A stretch of DNA of 64,000 bases from Nevskiaceae bacterium (lineage in GTDB: Bacteria > Pseudomonadota > Gammaproteobacteria > Nevskiales > Nevskiaceae). Below the pieces are notes generated by a model. It ran no database searches. It saw only the letters and a program-made list of their open reading frames with translations, and was not told the DNA's origin. The position numbers were made by a program, and so were the translations under genes. The stretch covers positions 124,001 to 188,000 of the forward strand of contig SCRT01000012.1 of the NCBI GenBank assembly GCA_004298465.1, in the 5' to 3' direction. Positions 34,042-43,062 of this stretch are shown here, piece after piece. The number at the start of each line of letters is the position of its first letter. Positions within the stretch are counted from its first letter, which is position 1.

Positions 34042-34083
34042 GGTCAGGTTCGCCCGGCACGCAGCCCTGGCAGTACGCTTGCG

Positions 34084-35268
34084 TCAGAAAGCGTCACTGG
34101 CCTCGAACACGATCTTCCATGTGCCATTCGGCTGGTGTTGCCAGAACTGCTGCTTGCGCGACGTCTGCTTGAAGTTGTCGCTTTGGTAGTCCTGTATGAA
34201 CTGCGCGAGCACTACGTTGTTGATGCCGGGGTATTCATACAGGCCGAGGTCGCGAACCTTCACGTCGATGTGTTTCTTGGTGGTGTTGACGTGCTGCTTG
34301 TAGACCGCGAAGGCGGCGAGATCCATGCCGCCTTCGGCGCGGAAATCGTCTGCATAGTAGGACAGGTAGGCGTCCGTGTCGCGCGCCGACCATGCGCGGC
34401 GCCAGCCGTCGATCGTGTGCTCCAGCGAGTTGCGCAATCCGGCGTTCAGGCCCGGCTTCTGCCAGTGCAGGTCATCGGTCAGGATCACCGGCGTGTCGGC
34501 ATCGCCCGCGAAGTAGGGGCGGAGTACCTGGACGTCGGCGTTGGCCAGCGCCACGCAACCTTCCGTGGCCAGCGGCGCGCGCGTGTAGGTGTCGAACGGA
34601 ACGCCGTGAATCCAGATGCCGTGGCCAGTCCGGCCGTGGGCCCGGTCCCACGGGTTCGGGTAGCTCAGCGGCAAGGCCCCGACGCCGTAGATGGCGCCGA
34701 GCTGGCGGCCAGGTTTCCACGCCGTGACACGGTAGATCCCGATCGGGGTGCGCAGATCGCCGCTCTTGTCCTTGCCGAATCCGGCCTGTCCGATGGACGC
34801 GTAATAGCTGCGGGACACTTTCAGGCCGTCCGCCGTGCGATCCAGCACATAGAGCCGCGAACGGCGCAGATCCACCACCACTGCGTGGTGTGCGTCATCC
34901 GGAAGCTGCAGGATGCCGGCCGGGATCTTGCCGCGGATCGGATCCTGTTCCGCTGCCGCGACGCGCGCGCGGTACTCGGCGCGCAGTGCATGCAGTTGCG
35001 GGTTGTCGCCGAGTGCTGCGAGGTCAACGCCGGCACCAGGCACCCCGGAGCGCGCCGACAGCACTTCCCCGTACAACAGTTGCGCAAGACGGAAGTTCGG
35101 GTGCTTCTGCAGCAGGTCGCGCAGCTGGTGCGCGCCAGCCTGCAGGTTGCCGGCGCGCAGGCTGTCGACGGATTGCAGCAGCATGGCCTCCGGCGCATCG
35201 TCCAGCGATGCTGCGCCGGCGGAGAAAGCCGTGATGCACGCCAGAACGAGGGGCGCCAGCACGCGCAT
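34084..35268 (-). CDS. YkuD-family peptidoglycan L,D-transpeptidase or L,D-carboxypeptidase with C-terminal NTF2-like domain (Csd6/Pgp2-like)
   Basis: A 394-residue periplasmic protein. A signal peptide (RVLAPLVLACITAFSAGA) leads to a helical region, then the YkuD domain (about 125-260) with HGIWIHG and the catalytic TEGCVAL. From about residue 280 a second domain, WRRAWSARDTDAYLSYYADDF to TWKIVFE, is NTF2-like. This two-domain plan is that of Helicobacter Csd6 and Campylobacter Pgp2, which trim peptidoglycan tetrapeptides and set cell shape, so carboxypeptidase activity is possible as well as crosslinking. ATG 35268 begins the signal peptide; GTG 35307 is an alternative. The next gene upstream encodes a protein with the same C-terminal domain. 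Confidence 0.85.
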   Translation of the reverse strand: MRVLAPLVLACITAFSAGAASLDDAPEAMLLQSVDSLRAGNLQAGAHQLRDLLQKHPNFRLAQLLYGEVLSARSGVPGAGVDLAALGDNPQLHALRAEYRARVAAAEQDPIRGKIPAGILQLPDDAHHAVVVDLRRSRLYVLDRTADGLKVSRSYYASIGQAGFGKDKSGDLRTPIGIYRVTAWKPGRQLGAIYGVGALPLSYPNPWDRAHGRTGHGIWIHGVPFDTYTRAPLATEGCVALANADVQVLRPYFAGDADTPVILTDDLHWQKPGLNAGLRNSLEHTIDGWRRAWSARDTDAYLSYYADDFRAEGGMDLAAFAVYKQHVNTTKKHIDVKVRDLGLYEYPGINNVVLAQFIQDYQSDNFKQTSRKQQFWQHQPNGTWKIVFEASDAF

Positions 35269-35340
35269 CGACAGGCGGACAGGCCGGCGCTGGCGACTGA
35301 AGGTCACCCGCGTTCTACAGCGAGGGGGGCGCGGCCACCG

Positions 35341-36351
35341 TCAACGGTTGCTTTCCGAGACGATCTTCCACGCATTGCCGCGGTGCTTGAGCCGCAGCGT
35401 CTTGCGCGCCGTGTTGTCGAGCGTGTTCGATGCGTAGTGCTGCATGAACGTGGCCGTGGCGGTGTCGGCGTCTTCCATCGTCACTTCCACTTTTGAGAGC
35501 TTCACACTGATGTGGGACGGTGCGGAGAGGCGCTGACGACGCTGGTCGACCCATGCCTTGTGCGACTTCGAGCTGCCCTTGAAGTCGGGCGCGTAGTGCC
35601 GGATGTAGGCCGCCACGTCCTGGCTTGACCAGGCTTTCGCCCACCCCTGGACCGCGGCGACCACGGCATCCTGCTGACCGGCGTCAGCGGTGGGCTGCGC
35701 AGGTGCCGGTGCAGTGGCGGGCTCCACGGCGCCGGGTGCTGTTGTCGCGGCCGCGGATGCCGTTTCGGTTGGTGCCGCGGGAGCTGGAGCCGCCGGCGCG
35801 GCAATGCTGCCGGTTTCGCTGTCCAGGCGGTTGACGAGCGCCAGCTTGTACTGGATCTGTGAGTTGTTCTTGTCCAGCTTTAGCGCCTGGTCGTAGGCGC
35901 GCGCGGCCATGGCGGCATAGACGTCGCCCAGATTCTCCGCTGCCGTGGCGTAGCTGGGGTGTGTGGCCAGCGCGGCCTTGAGTGCGTCGCGGGCCTTGTC
36001 GTACTGGCCCTGCTTGGCGTACAGGACGGCCAGGTTGTTGTACGGCTCCGGCAACTGCGGGTAGTCCTGCGTCAGGCCGGTGAAGATCTTCGCAGCGTCC
36101 TGTGTTTGCCCCAGTCGCGTCAGCACCAGGCCCTTGGCGAAGCGCGCATTGGCGTCCTGGGGCGCAGTGGCCAGGTAGTCGTTGAGTGTGGCGAGCGCGC
36201 CTTTCAGGTCGCCCTGGGCCATTTGCCCCTGTGCGCGCGTCACGTAGGAAGACGGCGCCGGTGCGTTGGTCGCCGTTGCCGCGCGTGCCGCCGGAATCAG
36301 GGACAGAGCGGCGCACAGCAGTACAAGACTCGGGATTAACTTCGCGGTCAC
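35341..36351 (-). CDS. Secreted TPR protein with NTF2-like C-terminal domain
   Basis: A 336-residue protein: signal peptide (to ARAAT), tetratricopeptide repeats at about 35-165 (for example PEPYNNLAVLYAKQGQYDKA), an Ala/Pro/Thr-rich linker at about 183-228, and a C-terminal domain, WAKAWSSQDVAAYIRHYAPDF to AWKIVSES. That domain aligns with the end of the neighbouring YkuD protein (shared W-x2-AWS-x2-D-x2-AY-x3-YA-x-DF and WKIV). GTG 36351 is preceded by GGAG. With 72 bp between them the two genes are probably one operon; the pair may bind the same peptidoglycan site or each other. Confidence 0.8.
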   Translation of the reverse strand: MTAKLIPSLVLLCAALSLIPAARAATATNAPAPSSYVTRAQGQMAQGDLKGALATLNDYLATAPQDANARFAKGLVLTRLGQTQDAAKIFTGLTQDYPQLPEPYNNLAVLYAKQGQYDKARDALKAALATHPSYATAAENLGDVYAAMAARAYDQALKLDKNNSQIQYKLALVNRLDSETGSIAAPAAPAPAAPTETASAAATTAPGAVEPATAPAPAQPTADAGQQDAVVAAVQGWAKAWSSQDVAAYIRHYAPDFKGSSKSHKAWVDQRRQRLSAPSHISVKLSKVEVTMEDADTATATFMQHYASNTLDNTARKTLRLKHRGNAWKIVSESNR

Positions 36352-36501
36352 GGACGCAGGTCTCCGCTGGGGAAATGAAAATACAGGCTTTCAGGTTCCC
36401 CTATATTATCAAGCGCAGGCTATTAACATGTGTACCGCCATGGCCGGGGGTACGAGTGCCGCGCCGGGCCGCCACGCGGCATTCCACTGGATATTCCGAT
36501 C

Positions 36502-37491
36502 GTGCATGTCCTGCTCGTCAAAACTTCGTCGCTGGGTGATCTCATCCACACGCTGCCGGCGGTGACGGATGCCGTGGCTGCGTGTCCGGGGCTGACGTTC
36601 GACTGGGTGGCGGAACGCCCGTTCGTGGAAATTCCCGCCTGGCATCCGGCCGTGCGGCAGGTTTTTGCCAGCGACCTGCGCAATTGGCGTCACCACCCGT
36701 TTGCCCGTGCCACGCGTGAAGCCCGGGCGCAGTTCCGCGCCGCGCTGCAGGGCACGCATCACGACTTCGCCCTCGACGCACAGGGTTTGCTGAAAAGCGC
36801 CTGGATTGCGCGCCAGGCAGGAGTGCCGATCGCCGGGCCGGACTGGAACAGCGCGCGCGAAGGGCTGGCCAGCCGCTTCTATGCGCGACGCTATCCGGTG
36901 CCGTCGCGCCTGACCACGCATGCCATCGAACGGCTGCGGCGGCTGTTCGCCCAGGTCTTTGAATATCCGCTGCCAGTGACGGCTCCAGATGCCGGACTGG
37001 ACCGCGGCCGTTTTCCAGTCCCCGGCTGGCCGCGTCCTTACGTGTTGCTGCTGCACGCGACGTCGTGGGCGACGAAGCGCTGGCCGGACGCACACTGGAT
37101 GCGCCTGGCGCAGTGGCTTGACGAGCACGGCTTCGACGCCTTGCTGCCGTGGGGCGGCGCGGCGGAACGGGAAACGGCGGAACGCATCGCCGACGACGGC
37201 CACGCCCACGTGCTGCCGCGCCAGAGCCTGACGGAACTCGGGGGCTGGTTGGCGCACGCCCGCGCTTTCGTGGGCGTGGACACCGGGCTGTCCCACCTCG
37301 GAGCCGCGCTGGCGACCCCCGGTGTCACGCTCTACGGGCCGACGCTGCCGCACCTGACGGGTGCCTTGGGTGGCTACCAGATCCAGCTTGCCGACCCGAT
37401 CGCACAGACCGTGGACCGGAACCGCCGCATGGACATTTCTGTTGCTCGTGCCACGGATGCACTGGAACGCCTGCTGAGGGATACGCCGTGA
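36502..37491 (+). CDS. waaC: LPS heptosyltransferase I
   Basis: A 329-residue GT9 enzyme that adds the first heptose to Kdo in the LPS inner core. The N-terminus VLLVKTSSLGDLIHTLPAVTDA is the GT9 signature. Next come DFALDAQGLLKSAWIAR, the ADP-heptose region LLHATSWATKRWPDAHW (about 183-200), and VGVDTGLSHLGAALATPGVTLYGPT (about 255). GTG 36502 starts at the usual first residues; an upstream GTG at 36430 has no support. The 150 bp before it are AT-rich around 36380-36430 (TATATTAT) and probably hold promoters for both divergent operons. A GTGA overlap joins it to the next gene. Confidence 0.9.
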   Translation: MHVLLVKTSSLGDLIHTLPAVTDAVAACPGLTFDWVAERPFVEIPAWHPAVRQVFASDLRNWRHHPFARATREARAQFRAALQGTHHDFALDAQGLLKSAWIARQAGVPIAGPDWNSAREGLASRFYARRYPVPSRLTTHAIERLRRLFAQVFEYPLPVTAPDAGLDRGRFPVPGWPRPYVLLLHATSWATKRWPDAHWMRLAQWLDEHGFDALLPWGGAAERETAERIADDGHAHVLPRQSLTELGGWLAHARAFVGVDTGLSHLGAALATPGVTLYGPTLPHLTGALGGYQIQLADPIAQTVDRNRRMDISVARATDALERLLRDTP

Positions 37492-38273
37492 GCCTGCCGC
37501 TGTCCGTTACCGTCATCACGCTGAATGAGGAACGCAACCTGGAACGCTGCCTGGCGTCGGTGCAGGCGCTGGCTGCGGAGATCGTGGTGGTCGACTCCGG
37601 CTCGACCGACGCCACGCAGGCGATCGCGGAACGTTTCGGCGCGCGCTTCGTGTTCAACGCCTGGCCAGGCAACGTGGCACAGAACGCCTACGCCACGGCG
37701 CTGTGCACGCATCCATGGGTGCTGTCGCTGGACGCGGACGAGGCGCTGACGCCGGAACTGGCCGCCGAGATCCGCCATGTGCTCACGGAAGGCTTTGAAG
37801 GCGTGGACGGCTTCATGCTCACGCGCCGCACGCAATATCTGGGCGCATGGATGTGGCACGTCTGGTATCCGGAACGGCGGCTGCGGCTGGTGCGCCGCGA
37901 TGCCGCCCGCTGGGTCGGCCCCGACCCGCACGGGCGCGTGGAAGTGGCGGGCCGCACGCAGCGGCTGAAGCATGACTTCCTGCACTACACCTACCGCGAC
38001 CTCGACGACCAGTACCGCAAGCTGCTGTCCTATGCCCACAGCAGTGCGCGCGAACGCTACGCGCAGGGCAAGCGCATGAGCCCGGTGAAGCTGCTGCTGT
38101 CGCCGTGGTTCCGCTTCCTGCGTGACTTGATCCTGAAAGGCGCGTGGCGCGACGGCTGGCGCGGCGTGTTGATCGCGTGGGCTGGTGCGTTCTCCTCGTT
38201 CCTCAAGCAGGCCTACCTCTACGAGCTGGAACATGAAGCGCAGCGCCACGACGCGCCGCATCAGCGCAAGTAA
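37488..38273 (+). CDS. LPS-core glycosyltransferase family 2 (WaaE/KdtX-like)
   Basis: A 261-residue GT-A enzyme. The nucleotide-binding part has TVITLNEERNLERCLASV, VVVDSGSTDATQAIA and LSLDADEAL (the metal-binding DxD, about 81). It is followed by WYPERRLRLVRRD and LHYTYRDLDDQ, as in the WaaE group that attaches glucose to the inner core. A basic, amphipathic C-terminal part suggests membrane association. GTG 37488 overlaps the waaC stop. Its own stop overlaps the convergent acyltransferase by 13 bp. The sugar donor is inferred only from relatives. Confidence 0.85.
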   Translation: MSLPLSVTVITLNEERNLERCLASVQALAAEIVVVDSGSTDATQAIAERFGARFVFNAWPGNVAQNAYATALCTHPWVLSLDADEALTPELAAEIRHVLTEGFEGVDGFMLTRRTQYLGAWMWHVWYPERRLRLVRRDAARWVGPDPHGRVEVAGRTQRLKHDFLHYTYRDLDDQYRKLLSYAHSSARERYAQGKRMSPVKLLLSPWFRFLRDLILKGAWRDGWRGVLIAWAGAFSSFLKQAYLYELEHEAQRHDAPHQRK

Positions 38274-39214
38274 GGGTCCGTTGTGTCGCCGCGCCCCGGC
38301 TTGAAGCGGCGATGCACCCAGAAATACTGCTCCGGTACTTCGCGGATCGCCGCTTCCAGAAGCGTGTTGATGCGCTGGGCATCCGCCACATCGTCACCGG
38401 AGGGAAAATCTTCCAGGGCCGGCCCGAAAACGATGCGGTAGCGGCCACGCCACCACCCGCCGATGCGCTGCGGAAAATACGGCACGATCTTGCAGCGCCC
38501 CAGCTGCGCCAGCCGCGAAGTCGCCGTCAGCGTCTGCGTCGGAATGCCGAAGAACGGCACGTGCACCGTGCCCGGCACGTCCAGAGTCTGGTCCGGTCCG
38601 TACCACACGCGCGCACCGCCGCGCAGCAGGCGGATCACCTGCTTCAAGTCCACCTTCGGCACCATCGCCAGCCCGAGCCGACGTTCGCGCAGGCGCAGCA
38701 TCCAGTAATCCGCGAACGGGTTGTCCGCGGGCCGGTACATGCCGTGGAACGGAAAACCGGCGAGCGCCACGAGCCGGCAGCCGAGTTCCATAGTCGTGAA
38801 ATGTCCGGTCAGCAGCAGAACCCCGCTACCCGCCGCCTGTGCTGTACGCAGGTGTTCCGCTCCTATCACGTCCATGCTGCGCGCCAGCCGCCGGTCGGCG
38901 GTGAACCACGCATAAGGTAACTCGAAGAAGCCCATGCCGAGTGCACGGAAATGCTCGTGTGCCAGACGGCGGCGCCGCTTCTCGCTCAACTGCGGAAAAC
39001 ACAAGCGCAGGTTGATGCGCACGATGCGGCGCCGGCTGGGAACGAGGGCGTGGAAAGCCTCGCCAAAGGCGCAGCCCAGCAGCCGCGCAAGCGGCATCGG
39101 CAACCGGCTCGACAGCCACAGGATGCCGAGCCCGAACCACGCCAGCCACCAGCGCGGCGCCAGCAATGCGCGCGGTACGGGCCGGGCGTGGAGAGGGCTT
39201 GAAGGGTTGGGCAT
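38261..39214 (-). CDS. lpxL: Lipid A biosynthesis acyltransferase (LpxL/HtrB family)
   Basis: A 317-residue inner-membrane enzyme that adds a secondary acyl chain to Kdo2-lipid IVA from acyl-ACP. An N-terminal hydrophobic helix (WWLAWFGLGILWLSSRLP) is followed by the catalytic HX4E motif GHFTTMELG (about 138), MYRPADNPFADYWM and the VWYGPDQTLDVPG segment. The length suits LpxL or LpxM; which acyl position it serves cannot be told from the sequence. It is convergent with the GT2 gene and divergent from waaA, whose start is 97 bp away. The gene is intact. Confidence 0.9.
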   Translation of the reverse strand: MPNPSSPLHARPVPRALLAPRWWLAWFGLGILWLSSRLPMPLARLLGCAFGEAFHALVPSRRRIVRINLRLCFPQLSEKRRRRLAHEHFRALGMGFFELPYAWFTADRRLARSMDVIGAEHLRTAQAAGSGVLLLTGHFTTMELGCRLVALAGFPFHGMYRPADNPFADYWMLRLRERRLGLAMVPKVDLKQVIRLLRGGARVWYGPDQTLDVPGTVHVPFFGIPTQTLTATSRLAQLGRCKIVPYFPQRIGGWWRGRYRIVFGPALEDFPSGDDVADAQRINTLLEAAIREVPEQYFWVHRRFKPGRGDTTDPYLR

Positions 39215-39311
39215 CGCGGTAGTTTAAGCAGGTTGCGGCAGCCACCTGGCCTATGGACGGAAGGCGCTCCCGAAACGGTGTGGGGCATTGCGCCCATCGC
39301 CGCGCACCGCC

Positions 39312-40598
39312 ATGCTCTCGTTTATGCGCCTGCTCTATATCTGCCTGCTCTATCTCGCCGGGCCTTTCGTGCTGTGGCGCCTGTGGTGGCGTGGGCGGCG
39401 CCAGCCGGAATATCGGCAGCGCATCGGTGAACGCCTGGGCTGCGTGGCGCTTTCACCGGTGCCTATCGCCGTCTGGGTGCATGCCGTGTCCGTCGGGGAA
39501 TCCGTCGCCGCGTTTCCGCTGATCGAAGTGCTGCTGGCACGCCATGGCGAAGGCCAGGTATGGGTCACGACCACCACGCCGACCGGCTCGGCGCGGATCG
39601 TGGCGCGTTTCGGTACCCGCGTGCGGCACAGCTATGCGCCCTACGACTGGCCGGGCGCGGTGGCGCGTTTCGTGGCGCGCGTGCGCCCGCAATGCGTGGT
39701 GGTGATGGAAACGGAGTTGTGGCCGAACCTGTTCCGGCATCTGGCGCGGCGGGGCGTACCGCTGGTGATCGCCAATGCCCGCCTGTCGCCCCGCTCCTTC
39801 CGCGGCTATTCGCACCTGCGGCGGTCGATGGCGAGTGTCCTGAACGACTGCCGGACCATCGCCGCACAGTCAGAAGCCGACGCCGGCCGTTTCCGCCAGC
39901 TCGGCGCGCGGCGTGTGCAGGCGGTCGGCAACCTCAAGTTCGACCTCGTGGTTCGGCAAGCCCAGCTTGTGGGCGGGCAAGTGCTGCGGGCCGCTTGCGG
40001 CAGCCGTCCCACGTGGGTGGCGGCCAGCACGCACGAAGGCGAGGAAACGCTCGTGCTTGAAGCCCATCGGCAGGTGCGCGAACGGTTCCCGGATGCGCTG
40101 CTGATTCTCGTGCCGCGCCACCCGGAACGCTTCGATGCGGTGGCCGCGCAAGTGGCGCGTGCCGAGTTTGTCACCGTACGCCGAAGTGCCGGCGAAGCCG
40201 TGGGTACCGAGCGCACGGCCGCCGTGCTGCTCGGCGACACCATGGGTGAAATGTTCACCTACCTGGCCGCAGCCGACGTAGCCTTTGTCGGTGGCAGCCT
40301 CGTGCCGGTCGGTGGCCACAACGTGCTGGAGCCCGCCGCACTCGGCCTGCCGGTGCTGTTCGGCCCCCACATGCACAACTTCGAAGCCGCACGTGCGCTG
40401 TTGTTGGAACGCGAAGCGGCGTGCGAAGTGCGCGATGCCGAAGCGCTCGCCGCGGCGGTGCAGGCGTTGTTCGCCGACCCCGGCGAGCGCCAGCACCAGG
40501 GCGAAGCCGGGCGGGCGGCGGTGTCCGACAACCGCGGTACGCTGGAGCGCCTGCTCGCCATCGTCGACGATTGCATGAAAGGCGCCCGGAGCGCTTGA
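39312..40598 (+). CDS. waaA: Kdo transferase
   Basis: A 428-residue GT30 enzyme that transfers Kdo to lipid IVA, near the 425 residues of E. coli WaaA. It has an N-terminal membrane anchor (LLYICLLYLAGPFVLWRLWW), the HAVSVGESVAAFPL motif with the catalytic Glu (about 61), VMETELWPNL (about 135), a C-terminal FVGGSLVPVGGHNVLEPAALGLPVLFGPHMHNF (in outline, about 327-358), and the usual donor site. ATG 39312 or ATG 39324 could be the start; I kept the first. It precedes a VOC-family gene by 11 bp with a strong ribosome-binding site. No sign indicates how many Kdo residues it adds. Confidence 0.93.
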   Translation: MLSFMRLLYICLLYLAGPFVLWRLWWRGRRQPEYRQRIGERLGCVALSPVPIAVWVHAVSVGESVAAFPLIEVLLARHGEGQVWVTTTTPTGSARIVARFGTRVRHSYAPYDWPGAVARFVARVRPQCVVVMETELWPNLFRHLARRGVPLVIANARLSPRSFRGYSHLRRSMASVLNDCRTIAAQSEADAGRFRQLGARRVQAVGNLKFDLVVRQAQLVGGQVLRAACGSRPTWVAASTHEGEETLVLEAHRQVRERFPDALLILVPRHPERFDAVAAQVARAEFVTVRRSAGEAVGTERTAAVLLGDTMGEMFTYLAAADVAFVGGSLVPVGGHNVLEPAALGLPVLFGPHMHNFEAARALLLEREAACEVRDAEALAAAVQALFADPGERQHQGEAGRAAVSDNRGTLERLLAIVDDCMKGARSA

Positions 40599-40609
40599 GG
40601 AGAACTGCC

Positions 40610-41008
40610 ATGCTGGCCTATGAAGGGATTGACCACGTTGCCCTGCGGGTTCGCGATCTGGCGCCGATGCTGGCGTTCTACACAGAGGCGCTCGGCTGCG
40701 CGCTGGTGCGCAAGCAGGAAGACCAGGGCCTGTATCTGCTGCGTGCTGGCAGCGGATTGATCGTGCTGCATGTCGTAGACGACGCGCCGCGGGATGCGCA
40801 ACGTGCCCACCTCGACCACATCTGCCTGCGCCTTGCCGATTTCGACGCCGGAGCGATCCGCGAACATCTGCGGGCGCATGGCGTGGACTGCGGTACCCCG
40901 GTGCTGCGCGACGGAGCGAAAGGGGAGACGTCGGCGCTTTACATCCGCGATCCGGAAGGCAATGTCATCGAGCTCAAGGCGCCGGGCGCTAGTGCCGGCA
41001 CCTGTTAA
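40610..41008 (+). CDS. Glyoxalase/VOC-fold protein
   Basis: A 132-residue vicinal-oxygen-chelate protein. The first beta-alpha-beta repeat opens with IDHVALRVRDLAPMLAFYTEALG; the second contains HLDHICLRLADFD and ends with LYIRDPEGNVIELKAP. Metal ligands would be His9 in IDHVAL, His in HLDHIC and Glu in VIELK, the layout of VOC metalloenzymes. GAGGAGA precedes ATG 40610. It is co-transcribed with waaA at an 11-bp gap. The reaction is not identifiable; glyoxalase I, lyase and resistance functions share this fold. Confidence 0.85.
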   Translation: MLAYEGIDHVALRVRDLAPMLAFYTEALGCALVRKQEDQGLYLLRAGSGLIVLHVVDDAPRDAQRAHLDHICLRLADFDAGAIREHLRAHGVDCGTPVLRDGAKGETSALYIRDPEGNVIELKAPGASAGTC

Positions 41009-41019
41009 AATGCCCACAC

Positions 41020-41096
41020 GCGCCTGTAGCTCAGCTGGATAGAGTACTTGCCTCCGAAGCAAGGGGTCGTGGGTTCGAATCCCGCCAGGCGCACCA
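41020..41096 (+). tRNA. tRNA-Arg (anticodon CCG)
   Basis: A full cloverleaf with encoded CCA: acceptor stem GCGCCTG/CAGGCGC, D arm GCTC/GAGT, anticodon stem CTTGC/GCAAG with loop CTCCGAA, so anticodon CCG at 41054-41056 reading CGG, and a T arm with GGTTCGAAT. It lies 11 bp after the VOC stop. The 246 bp between it and oxyR have no gene, only an 8-bp inverted pair (41109-41116 with 41153-41160). No integrase or repeated 3' end is seen. Confidence 0.97.
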
Positions 41097-41342
41097 AACC
41101 CCCGCACCGAACCGCTGTGGCGAATCCCTGGCCTTTCCGTGGCAGGCTCCGAAGCGGTTCAAGCCCGCCGACGGCAGTGATTGTTCTGCGGCCGTGGATT
41201 CTCCGCCACGAAAGCGGGGACTTCTACACTATGGTTCTCGAAAGCCTCAAACCCTTCCAGGCACCGCAAGGCGACATCGCGTAGCCCGGTTGGCGCGCGG
41301 ACAAGCCGTTATCATCGGCCTTTACATTTCGCGTTTCCGGGC

Positions 41343-42272
41343 ATGACGCTTACCCAGCTGCGCTATCTCGTCAACCTTGACAAGGAACGGCATTTTTCGC
41401 GGGCGGCGGAACGGTCGTTCGTGTCGCAGCCGACGCTGTCGGTGGCGTTGAAGAAGCTGGAGACGGAACTTGGCGTGACGCTATTCGAACGCATCCGTGG
41501 CGAAGCGCGGCCCACGCCGGTCGGCGAGCGCATCGTGGCGCAGGCCCGGCACGTGCTGGCGCAGGCGCGGCATCTCGAGGAGCTGGCTGGTGCCGGCCGC
41601 GACGAGCGCGCCGGGCCGTTGCGCATCGGGGCCATCTATACCGTGGGGCCGTATCTGCTGCCGGCGCTGGTGCCGGTGCTCGTCGAGCAGGCGCCGCAGA
41701 TGCCGCTGGTGATCGAGGAGAACTTCACCGCGCAACTGCTGGAACAGCTGGCCACGAACGATCTGGACGTGGTGATCGTCGCGCTGCCGGTGGACACGCA
41801 CGGGCTTTCCGCTTGGGCGCTGTATGACGAGGAATTCGTGATCCTGCTGCCGCCCCACCACCCGTGGATCGGCAGGCCGGCCGTGCCGGCGCGCAGCCTG
41901 GCGGGAGAATCCCTGTTGCTGCTCGGGCCCGGGCATTGCTTCCGCGACCAGGTGATCGAGGCCTGCCCGAAGTGCATCGATCCGGACACGGCCACCCACC
42001 CGCATACTGGATCATCGCTGGAAACCATCCGCTACATGGTCGCCTCGGGGCTGGGAGTCACCGTGCTGCCGCGCTCGTCCATCGAGAACCAGCCGCACGC
42101 GTCCAGCCCGCCGCCGTGGGTGCCGTTTACGCCGCCGGCCCCGCATCGTCGTATCGCCATGGTGTGGCGCAGTACGTTTCCGCGCCGTGCCGCAATCCAG
42201 GCGCTGCACGACGGCATCCTGGCTTGCGGCATGGCCGGCGTGGCATTTCTGCCGCAGGAAAAGCCGACTTGA
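41343..42272 (+). CDS. oxyR: OxyR-type LysR regulator
   Basis: A 309-residue LysR-family protein. The winged helix-turn-helix is MTLTQLRYLVNLDKERHFSRAAERSFVSQPTLSVALKKLE (in parts, residues 1-40). The redox pair fits OxyR: Cys in LGPGHCFRDQ (about 199) and the second in VIEACPKC (about 208), the spacing of the E. coli peroxide switch. It should respond to hydrogen peroxide and activate protective genes. ATG 41343 gives the normal start. A third cysteine, Cys about 211, follows the second. No catalase or alkyl-hydroperoxidase gene is adjacent. Its stop overlaps the next gene as TTGA. Confidence 0.85.
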   Translation: MTLTQLRYLVNLDKERHFSRAAERSFVSQPTLSVALKKLETELGVTLFERIRGEARPTPVGERIVAQARHVLAQARHLEELAGAGRDERAGPLRIGAIYTVGPYLLPALVPVLVEQAPQMPLVIEENFTAQLLEQLATNDLDVVIVALPVDTHGLSAWALYDEEFVILLPPHHPWIGRPAVPARSLAGESLLLLGPGHCFRDQVIEACPKCIDPDTATHPHTGSSLETIRYMVASGLGVTVLPRSSIENQPHASSPPPWVPFTPPAPHRRIAMVWRSTFPRRAAIQALHDGILACGMAGVAFLPQEKPT

Positions 42273-43024
42273 ACGACATACTCGTCGCGCTTGCGGTGGG
42301 TGGCCGTGCCCTGTTCACGCGCCGCATGCTGGGGCTGGTGCTGTGGCCGCTGATCGGCGCCTGCGCGGCGTGGGGGCTGGCCGCGGGGTTGTTCTGGGGC
42401 GACTGGGTAGGCTTGGCGCAGCGGCTGGTGGAAAGCCCGCAACTGGCCGGGTTTGTGGGCTCCGGCGTGCTGGCCTTCGTAGGCAGTGCGCTGGCCTGGC
42501 TGCTGGTGCTGCCGCTGTACCTGCTGGCGGTGCTGGCCACGGCACTGGCCGTGACCGCCATTTTCGGCATGCCCGCGATGGTGCGCGACATCGCGCAGCG
42601 CTACTACCCGCAGCTGGAGCGGGCGCGGGGCGGCACCGCGGCGGGCAGTGTCGGCAACGTCGCGCTTACCCTCATCGCCTACCTGTTGCTGATGCTGGTC
42701 AGCCTACCGTTCTGGTTCATCGTGCCGTTCGGCGGTGTGGCGCTGCCGCTGCTCATCAACGGCTGGCTCAACGCGCGGTTGTTCCGCTACGACGCGCTGG
42801 CGGAACACGCCTCGCCGGCGGAATACCGCGTGTTGAAGCGGCAGGCTCGGGCGGGGTTGTTCGCGCTCGGTTGCGCCGTTGCGGCGCTCCAGGTGCTGAT
42901 GTCCTACACCCTCGTGCTGCTGCCGGTCGTGCTGCTGTTCCTGCCGGTATATTCGGGGCTGGTTTTCGTGTACTACAGCCTGGGCCGGTTGCAGCGGCTG
43001 CGGGCGGCGCCGACGTCGGCGTGA
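42269..43024 (+). CDS. EI24-domain membrane protein
   Basis: A 251-residue protein with about four to six hydrophobic segments, matching the EI24 family (which includes CysZ). It has LVALAVGGRALFTRRMLGLVLWPLIGACAAWG at the N-terminus, LPLYLLAVLATALAVTAIFGMPAMV, an RYYPQLER loop, and FGGVALPLLINGWLNARLFRYDALAEHASPAEYR, where the family's charged signature lies. Start TTG 42269 overlaps the oxyR stop; a GTG 27 bases later is an alternative. CysZ is a sulfate permease, but this protein is not close enough to claim that role. Confidence 0.75.
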   Translation: MNDILVALAVGGRALFTRRMLGLVLWPLIGACAAWGLAAGLFWGDWVGLAQRLVESPQLAGFVGSGVLAFVGSALAWLLVLPLYLLAVLATALAVTAIFGMPAMVRDIAQRYYPQLERARGGTAAGSVGNVALTLIAYLLLMLVSLPFWFIVPFGGVALPLLINGWLNARLFRYDALAEHASPAEYRVLKRQARAGLFALGCAVAALQVLMSYTLVLLPVVLLFLPVYSGLVFVYYSLGRLQRLRAAPTSA

Positions 43025-43062
43025 CGGGCGGGCGCACTCGGGGTGTCCCCTACAATGTGCGG

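Noticed and set aside
41109..41160. Inverted pair GAACCGCT/AGCGGTTC as a terminator
   Set aside because: The loop is long and no T-run follows; left as an unassigned structure.
41020..41342. tRNA-Arg as a possible integration site
   Set aside because: No integrase and no direct repeat of the tRNA 3' end were found downstream.
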